DNA from: Citrobacter freundii
GTDB taxonomy: Bacteria; Pseudomonadota; Gammaproteobacteria; Enterobacterales; Enterobacteriaceae
Assembly (NCBI RefSeq): GCF_029717145.1
Contig: NZ_CP099222.1
Coordinates: 3,410,001-3,474,000 of the forward strand
Direction: 5' to 3'
Length of the DNA: 64,000 nt
In this document: positions 58,063 through 64,000 of the stretch, piece by piece
Numbering within the stretch: position 1 is the first letter of the stretch
How the letters are laid out: each line of letters opens with the position of its first letter
Notes under the pieces: generated by a model
Seen by the model: the letters and a program-made list of their open reading frames with translations, nothing else
Databases searched by the model: none
Told to the model about the DNA's origin: nothing
Made by a program: the position numbers and the translations under genes

Positions 58063-58599
58063 TCAGTTATAGTTGATCATAAACGTCGCATCAGCCCTGG
58101 CAAGTCCGGGCTGGACCCCATCCGCTAAGGCAATATAGTTGGCGAAAAAGGTCAGTGTGGCATTGCCATTTTCGTCAATACTCACCGTCTGGCTCGCCTG
58201 TTCGAGCGGCAACCGTGTACGATCGCTGTCATGCAGTTCAATCGCCACCTTTTGCGCCATCGCCGTATTATCCAGCGCCAGTAGCGTGGTACCCGCTGCC
58301 GGCGTACCGGAAAAGGTGATTGACGCCGACCCAGGCGGGCAGCCTTCCAGCTTTAGCGAAAAAGGAACCGGTTGGGTGGTATCACCACTGGTTTTTAACT
58401 GCTTTGTCGGCCAGGTACCGAGGTCCACGTATTTATTACTGTCGCTGGCAATCACGGCACAGGTAAAGTCCACTACATTACCGCGCAACTCAATATTGAT
58501 CTCACCCAACGACGTATCCGCCCTACTTAGCGAGGTAAACGACAGCGCGGCAGCAACCACCAACAGTATGCGAATGACCATTGCGCGCCTCTTAGTCAT
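58063..58599 (-). CDS. fimF: FimF, minor type 1 fimbrial adaptor subunit
   Basis: 178 residues. A signal peptide ending SRA precedes a pilin immunoglobulin-like domain: N-terminal donor strand (LGEINIELRGNVVDFTC), two cysteines (VVDFTC, LEGCPPG) and the closing ADATFMINYN with the penultimate Tyr typical of pilins. It caps or joins the adhesin to the rod. The start overlaps fimH by eight bases. Last gene of the structural operon. Confidence 0.92.
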   Translation of the reverse strand: MTKRRAMVIRILLVVAAALSFTSLSRADTSLGEINIELRGNVVDFTCAVIASDSNKYVDLGTWPTKQLKTSGDTTQPVPFSLKLEGCPPGSASITFSGTPAAGTTLLALDNTAMAQKVAIELHDSDRTRLPLEQASQTVSIDENGNATLTFFANYIALADGVQPGLARADATFMINYN

Positions 58600-59599
58600 A
58601 ATCTACTCGCAGATATCCACGGGCAGTAAATGGCCCTTCCGCCGGTTTATTGCCCGTCACGCTAACCGGCCACGCCCGGATACTGACGCTCGCCGCGGCG
58701 TTATCATCCAGGCGAAACGGAATGGTGCTGGACAGGTTGTTAGGTGTTAGCGGTACGCCGCTGCTGTCGGCAACAATAAAGCCTAAATCGGCGTTGTCCG
58801 ACACCATCATTTGCCCCGAAGATTTTTCAGCCTCCACGCGCATGGTCAGGTAGGCCTGCGCGGCAACATTGGTACATTTTATGGCCATCGTTTTAGTCTG
58901 CGGATTAACGCCTTCTGGCCGATTTCCAGCCCCAGCTTTGCTAAACAACGACGCCCCGATATCACCAAAATCAAACTCGACAACCTGTCCGGCATTCACT
59001 TCGCAGTTTTGCGGCACCTCGACCTTGCCGCTGTAGCTGATGGTGTATACCGGCACACTCAGGGCATCGCCGATGCTGGTCGTGACATAGACCCTGAACA
59101 TCGTTTGGCGGGGGATCGGTACCATGTTAATAAATGAGCGGATCACTTTTAATTTGAATACCAGCTTTGAATCCATGACGCCAAAGGGTTTCTGCTTAGG
59201 TACGTTTGGGTGAGTTCCCATACGAATATCGTTACGTGGAGGATAAAACAGCCCGGCATAGCTGTCGGTGATACTCATAGCCCCCAACAGGTAATCATTC
59301 AGCTTCAAATACTGAAAGCCCCCTTCCGTACTTTGCACCGGGAGTTCCGTCACGTAGCTGCGGTAGGTGTAATTTACCGTCGTCCCCGCAGGACAGGTCG
59401 CATTAACCCCAACCCAGCCGGACTTTTCCGGCAACGTCACGACCTGACCGGGGCGGTTATTACTGCTGTTAAAGACGTTCGACAGATCGTAAAACACATC
59501 CGTCGGCGTGCCGTTCGAATTCTGGCAGACCGTGGCCCATGACGAATTTGCCAGCAGCAGTAAAGCGCTCCCGAGTAACCAACCAGTTTGTCGTTTCAT
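58592..59599 (-). CDS. fimH: FimH, type 1 fimbrial tip adhesin
   Basis: 335 residues. A signal peptide ending SWA is followed by a two-domain adhesin. The lectin domain (VCQNSNGTPTDVFYDLSNVF, PGQVVTLPEKSGWVGVNATCPAG) would bind mannose. The pilin domain begins near VEVPQNCEVNAGQVVEFDFGDIGASLF. The length and sequence style match Salmonella/Citrobacter FimH rather than E. coli (300). Between fimD and fimF. Confidence 0.94.
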   Translation of the reverse strand: MKRQTGWLLGSALLLLANSSWATVCQNSNGTPTDVFYDLSNVFNSSNNRPGQVVTLPEKSGWVGVNATCPAGTTVNYTYRSYVTELPVQSTEGGFQYLKLNDYLLGAMSITDSYAGLFYPPRNDIRMGTHPNVPKQKPFGVMDSKLVFKLKVIRSFINMVPIPRQTMFRVYVTTSIGDALSVPVYTISYSGKVEVPQNCEVNAGQVVEFDFGDIGASLFSKAGAGNRPEGVNPQTKTMAIKCTNVAAQAYLTMRVEAEKSSGQMMVSDNADLGFIVADSSGVPLTPNNLSSTIPFRLDDNAAASVSIRAWPVSVTGNKPAEGPFTARGYLRVDYD

Positions 59600-59612
59600 C
59601 GTATTATTCCTT

Positions 59613-62225
59613 TCATGCCGACGGGCGTTCGCAGGTCACATTGGTGAGCGTTACCGCCTGTTTCAGGCTCTCCTCAGGCAAGGCATAGTGCGCCGTACAG
59701 CGCGCGTTCGCGCCTTCGCCCCACTGGATCAGCAACTCACCTTTTAGCGGCAAACCGCTCAGGTAGATTTGTCCATCGTCTCCCACCATGCTGGTTACGC
59801 CGCTGGCGGTTTCACGCACAATGGAGCCAAACGGCACCGGTTTACCCGCCTGTTGCGCCGTAATTAACGCGCGCACGCCGATACGTGTATCAAACGCCGC
59901 TCTTACCAGCGCCCCCTGTGTCGGTACTACGCTGCTGACGTTATTTTCCACATCGGTATGGTTGTTCATTGAATTGGTATCCAGCGCCACACGGTTATAG
60001 CGATAGACGGTGGCGTACGGCATGACCGCGTAGCCACGCCAGTCGGTCTGCACCCCGGTCTGGTTCTCTATCCTTACGCCCTCGGCGCCTGGTGCTTTGA
60101 TCAGCACATTGGTATCGCCCAGCGGCTGGCTCAGGGTGATTCCGTCCGCATGCCCAATCACGCCGCCGGAGAGCTGCCAGTTATAGTCATGCTGGTCGCG
60201 GTCGTAGTTGTATCCCATACCCAGCGTGCCATAGGTCGCCTGCCAGTTTGCGCTGGCGCTACCGCTGTAACCGTTGGTGCTGCTGTGCCCCTGGTTTACG
60301 CTGTAGCTCAGGTTGCGCCCGTCAAGCAACGTCCCGCCAATCCCGCTCTGCCAGCTGTTTTGTCCGTTGCTATTGCGGTTAGCGTTGAAGGTGGCATAGG
60401 TGCGATCAAGCGCGTTATCGCGCGTGTAGCGTCGCCCGGTCAACAGGCTAAACGGCACCGACATATTGAAGGCCAGAATCCTGTCGGTGTCGGCAATCCC
60501 TACCGATTCGTTCCACGACCAGGAGAGCGAATAGCTAATCCCCTGCCAGCCGCTGGCGTAGCCGAGCTGATACCAGGTGTTGGTATCGGACGTATTCCAG
60601 TAAGTTTGCTGACTGCCTGAGACATACAGCGATCCGTAATCTCCGAGATTCTGCGAGATGTTGATCTGAAAACGGCCTTTTTTGCTGTAGCTCAGATTGT
60701 GATAGCTCTGGACCACCGGCACTTTATGGCGATTGCCTTCGCTGTCGTATTCGTACTCGTAACCTTCCATATTGCGATACGCCACGTCGTCGAGGGTATA
60801 AAACCCCCGGGTCGAATAGCGATATCCCAGTAACTGGAAGTTGGTGCCGACATTATTCAGTGATTTTGCGTACAGAAAACGCAGCGATTGCCCCTGGTGG
60901 GTGCTGTCATCCGCCAGTTGGCTGCGCGCATGGGTTAAATCGACGGAGACCGCGCCCCAGTCGCCGAGGTTGCGCCCGGTACCGAACACCAGCGCGCGGT
61001 AACGAGAGGCCAACTGCGTGCCGCCATAGGCCGTATAGCCTTCAGGTAGCCCGCCGATTAACGTGCCCTGGACAAAAAACGGTGATGACTGCTGGCTGTT
61101 ACCGCTGCGGAAATCCCCGGCCACCAGGTCGTATTTCAGTCGCCCTTCGCGCTGTAACAGTGGAACCGTGGAGTACGGGACGGTATAGCGCTGCTGGCTG
61201 CCATCTTTTTCATCTACCGTCACCTCCAGGTCACCGCTGGACGACGTCGGGTTAAGATCGGTAATCGAGAACGCCCCAGGCGACACATAGCTTTGATAGA
61301 TAACATAACCGTTCTGGCGAATGGTCAGTTTCGCCGCCGTACGGGCAATGCCGCGAACCGTTGGCGCGTACCCCTGCAAGCTATCCGGATACATGCTGTC
61401 TGACGAGTAGAGCCGCGCCCCGCGAAACCCGACGCTGTCAAAGACGTCGTTACCGGTGTTGCTGTCACCCATCACCAGCTCACCTTTCAGCGGGATAATG
61501 GCGCGCTGAAGCCAGGTACCGATGTTTTTCCAGCTCTGCGAGTGATATCCGTCGCCTTTGGAATAGCTCCAGGCGCCGTTATTTCTCAGCCGCCAGGGGC
61601 CATAGTTCAGGCCGCTCAACATGCTTAAGAAATAGCTGTCAGAATCGCTGCCACGACTGCCGGTAAAGCTGTAGTTCACCAGCGCAGCCGGGATCCCTTC
61701 ATCCCATTCCTCAGGCGGAATATATCCCCGCGCGCTGTTCAGCATACTGGCTTGCGGCAAGCTGATGTTCAGGCGTAGCGTAGAGAAATCGAAGGCGATT
61801 TCGCTGCCGGGGATAGCCTCGGGCAAATTAATACAGGTATTGTTCGGGTCCTGACTGAGCGCCGGAAACGCCGCCGTGTTGACCCCCAGGCGCTTAACCC
61901 AATCGAGACCAAAACATGGCGTCAGCCCACCAGATTTCTCGCCGGTACTCGCCTTACTGGTGGCAAAATGAACATCCTGGGTGGCAATAAATTCATCATT
62001 ACGCCAGATATCCACACGGTAGACGCCCTCAGGCTGGTGATTCCCTTTTTCAAAACGCGACAAATCCGCCACGGACGCCGTATCCGCAGATAAAAATGCC
62101 GGGTTAAAATAGCTTTCCCCGTGGCCTGACAGTGGAAATAAGGCAGCCAGCGTGGACAACGCCACGCCCGCCAGCGGTGGCGTAATCCCCGGTAACCGGC
62201 CAGGTAAGTACGTTGTCTTATTCAT
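59613..62225 (-). CDS. fimD: FimD, outer-membrane fimbrial usher
   Basis: 870-residue usher that threads subunits through the outer membrane. Signal peptide, N-terminal domain ([36 protein letters not shown]), 24-strand barrel with the plug region (YRVDIWRND ... [19 protein letters not shown]), and C-terminal domains ending with a Cys pair (RCTAHY ... NVTCERPSA). No frame lesion. Six bases after fimC. Confidence 0.96.
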   Translation of the reverse strand: MNKTTYLPGRLPGITPPLAGVALSTLAALFPLSGHGESYFNPAFLSADTASVADLSRFEKGNHQPEGVYRVDIWRNDEFIATQDVHFATSKASTGEKSGGLTPCFGLDWVKRLGVNTAAFPALSQDPNNTCINLPEAIPGSEIAFDFSTLRLNISLPQASMLNSARGYIPPEEWDEGIPAALVNYSFTGSRGSDSDSYFLSMLSGLNYGPWRLRNNGAWSYSKGDGYHSQSWKNIGTWLQRAIIPLKGELVMGDSNTGNDVFDSVGFRGARLYSSDSMYPDSLQGYAPTVRGIARTAAKLTIRQNGYVIYQSYVSPGAFSITDLNPTSSSGDLEVTVDEKDGSQQRYTVPYSTVPLLQREGRLKYDLVAGDFRSGNSQQSSPFFVQGTLIGGLPEGYTAYGGTQLASRYRALVFGTGRNLGDWGAVSVDLTHARSQLADDSTHQGQSLRFLYAKSLNNVGTNFQLLGYRYSTRGFYTLDDVAYRNMEGYEYEYDSEGNRHKVPVVQSYHNLSYSKKGRFQINISQNLGDYGSLYVSGSQQTYWNTSDTNTWYQLGYASGWQGISYSLSWSWNESVGIADTDRILAFNMSVPFSLLTGRRYTRDNALDRTYATFNANRNSNGQNSWQSGIGGTLLDGRNLSYSVNQGHSSTNGYSGSASANWQATYGTLGMGYNYDRDQHDYNWQLSGGVIGHADGITLSQPLGDTNVLIKAPGAEGVRIENQTGVQTDWRGYAVMPYATVYRYNRVALDTNSMNNHTDVENNVSSVVPTQGALVRAAFDTRIGVRALITAQQAGKPVPFGSIVRETASGVTSMVGDDGQIYLSGLPLKGELLIQWGEGANARCTAHYALPEESLKQAVTLTNVTCERPSA

Positions 62226-62231
62226 CGTTTA

Positions 62232-62924
62232 TCAACGCACGCTAACCGTTTTGGCAGGTGTCACTGCGCCGTAGTCATTAACCGTCTGGAACGTCACGCT
62301 GCCCTGAACGCCCGCAGGCAGCGGGATCTGCGCCGCGTTCTTCGGTGCCACCATGACGTTATCAACCTTCGTTTTTCCCACATTGAGGTTAACCAGCGTG
62401 ACGTAATACGCTGACGGATTCGTAATTTTCAGCTGTGTGCCGGAACGGGAAAATTGCAACATGCCGGGCGCGTCTTCCGGTACCTGTGGCAGGTTATTTG
62501 GGCGGACAAAGAGTTTAATACGCGACAAAATCGCCAGTTGCAGAACGTTTTTACCCTCAAGGCTGTCTTTATTGACTGACGGGATCGCCTTCACGTTCAT
62601 CCAGAACAGCGATTCGCGGTCTGTAGGCAGTGGCTGACCGGCATAGATAATGCGCAGCGTATTTTCACTTTTGGGCTCGCTGACAAACAGTGGAGGCGTC
62701 ACCACAAAGGCTTTTTCTTTAACGCCTGCGCTATTCTCAATCCATGAATTAACCAGGAAACGTTCTTTAGTATCGCTATTGCTAATAGCCAGCGATGTTT
62801 GTTTAGCCTCGGCGGGATAAATAACGCGGGTAGCACCTAATGCAATTCCCCCAGCAGCCTGAGCACTGCAGGAAACAAATAAGGTGAGGAAAATAATAAA
62901 ACCTGATTTAAGATAATTAAACAT
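62232..62924 (-). CDS. fimC: FimC, periplasmic fimbrial chaperone
   Basis: 230 residues from ATG 62924. A signal peptide ending AQA is followed by two immunoglobulin-like domains: [25 protein letters not shown], the conserved [11 protein letters not shown], and the G1-strand-type hydrophobic residues ending domain 1 ([16 protein letters not shown]). It donates a beta-strand to subunits before handing them to FimD. A frame extension of 22 codons upstream overlaps fimI and lacks a signal, so it is not used. Confidence 0.95.
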   Translation of the reverse strand: MFNYLKSGFIIFLTLFVSCSAQAAGGIALGATRVIYPAEAKQTSLAISNSDTKERFLVNSWIENSAGVKEKAFVVTPPLFVSEPKSENTLRIIYAGQPLPTDRESLFWMNVKAIPSVNKDSLEGKNVLQLAILSRIKLFVRPNNLPQVPEDAPGMLQFSRSGTQLKITNPSAYYVTLVNLNVGKTKVDNVMVAPKNAAQIPLPAGVQGSVTFQTVNDYGAVTPAKTVSVR

Positions 62925-62965
62925 GGCTACAAATACCTTTGGTGTGATTATCGTTGGTAAATAAA

Positions 62966-63508
62966 TCAGGGATAGACCAACGTAAACCACACGTCTGAAC
63001 GAAGCGTTCCTGGCGTTATCTTTTCCGAGACAGCCCGATAGCGCGCGGTGAAGTGAAACGTCATTTCCTGCGTTAAAATTGGGGCGTAATGACGCGGCAG
63101 CGCATTCGGAATAATTTGTCGTTGCCCCTCATCAAATAATGCCAGGCCAATACCCGAGGCCGCAGACGCCTCACCGCTGGCCAGAAAGACCTGCGGATCT
63201 TCTGCAGGCGTGACGCCGGCAAACGCAATCCCAACATGGTCATAAACGTCGGCACTGCAGGACGTTAAGCGCAGTGAAAACGGTACGCTGGTCGAGGCAA
63301 AGCTTCCCGGTTCGCCAAATGCGTTGGTGCGATACTGCCCCATCTGTACCCGCAAGTTCTGGCTATCGGTGGCCACCGTACAGGCCCCATTGACCAGTTG
63401 CCCACGCAGGTGAAGGCGACCGCTTTCCAGTATTACCGTGTGTGCAAGCGCAGGCATTACGCACAGCATTCCCGCCAGCGTCATGCCTTTGAAAATCAGT
63501 TGCCACAT
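62966..63508 (-). CDS. fimI: FimI, fimbrin-like subunit
   Basis: 180 residues. A signal peptide ending ALA precedes a pilin domain with two cysteines ([14 protein letters not shown]) and the C-terminal beta-zipper VWFTLVYP. FimI probably anchors or ends the rod. It lies 68 bases after fimA; a 6-bp hairpin (GCCTCA/TGAGGC at 63530-63546) between them could lower expression relative to fimA. Confidence 0.92.
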   Translation of the reverse strand: MWQLIFKGMTLAGMLCVMPALAHTVILESGRLHLRGQLVNGACTVATDSQNLRVQMGQYRTNAFGEPGSFASTSVPFSLRLTSCSADVYDHVGIAFAGVTPAEDPQVFLASGEASAASGIGLALFDEGQRQIIPNALPRHYAPILTQEMTFHFTARYRAVSEKITPGTLRSDVWFTLVYP

Positions 63509-63576
63509 CCTTCGTCATCCCCGGATATTGCCTCATCCATTGAGGCTGTCGTCTTCCTTGCGCCAATCAGAACGGC

Positions 63577-64000
63577 TTATTCGTACTTCATGATGAAGGT
63601 GGCGTCGGCGTTTGCCTGGCCTGGCGTGGCGCTTGCAGCGGTCGCTTTATAACGTGCGGAGAAACGCAGGGTGTTGGTGCCTTCTACCAGCGCCTGGGCA
63701 GTAGAGAAGGTGGCACCATCTGGCTTCAGCGCGGTAGACGCGTTGTCCAGAATTTCGATGCCTACACCGCCAGCGGTGGTGGTGTTATTCCCTGAAGATA
63801 CCGCCAGCAGAGCTGAGTTGGAGGCATCCGCCTGACCCGAAAACGCCACAGCTGCCGTCGCGGCAACCGCAGGATCGCAGTCGTTCAGCACGATGGAGAA
63901 CGGAATCTGTGCCGTGGTATCGCCGATGGCTGCAAAGCTGGCGGTACGATATTGCCCTAATGTCACCACCTGATCGGCTGACTGTGTGCTTACCGCACAA
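63577..64000 (-). CDS. fimA: FimA, major type 1 fimbrial subunit (N-terminus outside the window)
   Basis: The last 140 or so residues of the major pilin, open at the window edge. It begins [22 protein letters not shown] (first visible Cys), then [10 protein letters not shown] (second Cys), [17 protein letters not shown], and ends [14 protein letters not shown], the classic FimA C-terminus. Promoter and signal peptide lie beyond 64000. Confidence 0.94.
   Translation of the reverse strand, partial: CAVSTQSADQVVTLGQYRTASFAAIGDTTAQIPFSIVLNDCDPAVAATAAVAFSGQADASNSALLAVSSGNNTTTAGGVGIEILDNASTALKPDGATFSTAQALVEGTNTLRFSARYKATAASATPGQANADATFIMKYE

Overview
The window looks like a chromosome segment of an enteric bacterium close to Citrobacter. 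Gene order and protein similarity support this. The backbone cusRS/cusCFBA - pheP - mscM - nfsB - ybdF - ybdJ - ybdK - entD - fepA - fes - ybdZ - entF is that of Escherichia coli. The ramR-romA-ramA locus is absent from E. coli but typical of Citrobacter, Klebsiella and Enterobacter. The type 1 fimbrial cluster with fimZ, fimY, an EAL gene, fimW and tRNA-Arg(UCU) is the Salmonella/Citrobacter arrangement. The genus is inferred from memory of these families, not from a database search.

Layout. 1-8.3 kb: enterobactin synthesis, uptake and hydrolysis (entF partial, ybdZ, fes, fepA, entD) around a Fur-type divergent promoter. 8.3-16.3 kb: a broken secreted esterase, a GNAT acetyltransferase, an ERIC element, ybdK, ybdJ, the RamR-controlled romA-ramA efflux-activator locus, ybdF, nfsB and mscM. 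16.3-20.9 kb: a LacI-regulated operon for an unknown sugar or nucleoside-like substrate (transporter, TIM-barrel isomerase, Gfo/Idh/MocA dehydrogenase, repressor) with twin operators. 21-25 kb: pheP, a YncE-like lipoprotein behind a possible Fur box, and a coiled-coil J-domain protein.

25-38.5 kb is the most striking accessory region. A LuxR-type regulator is followed by a 9.4-kb ESPR-type autotransporter adhesin gene (3,121 codons before the terminal stop) that is cut by one in-frame TAA. Convergent to it is a cassette of a PilZ protein, a second LuxR-type regulator and a stand-alone EAL phosphodiesterase. Together they read as a self-contained adhesin plus cyclic-di-GMP control module. 38.5-42 kb holds the reactive-chlorine resistance genes rclC, rclB, rclA and rclR. 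42-50.6 kb holds the complete Cus copper/silver efflux system and its two-component regulator. It is followed by a short SilE/PcoE-like metal-binding protein, a DUF302 protein and two small secreted His/Asp-rich proteins. 52.7-54.1 kb: a metallo-beta-lactamase-fold protein and a UspF-like protein.

54.2-64 kb is the type 1 fimbriae cluster. It contains tRNA-Arg(UCU), fimW, an EAL (EVL) phosphodiesterase like Salmonella STM0551, fimY and fimZ on the plus strand. Facing them is the structural operon fimA(partial)-fimI-fimC-fimD-fimH-fimF. The window thus carries two separate surface-adhesion systems, each next to its own LuxR-type and EAL genes.
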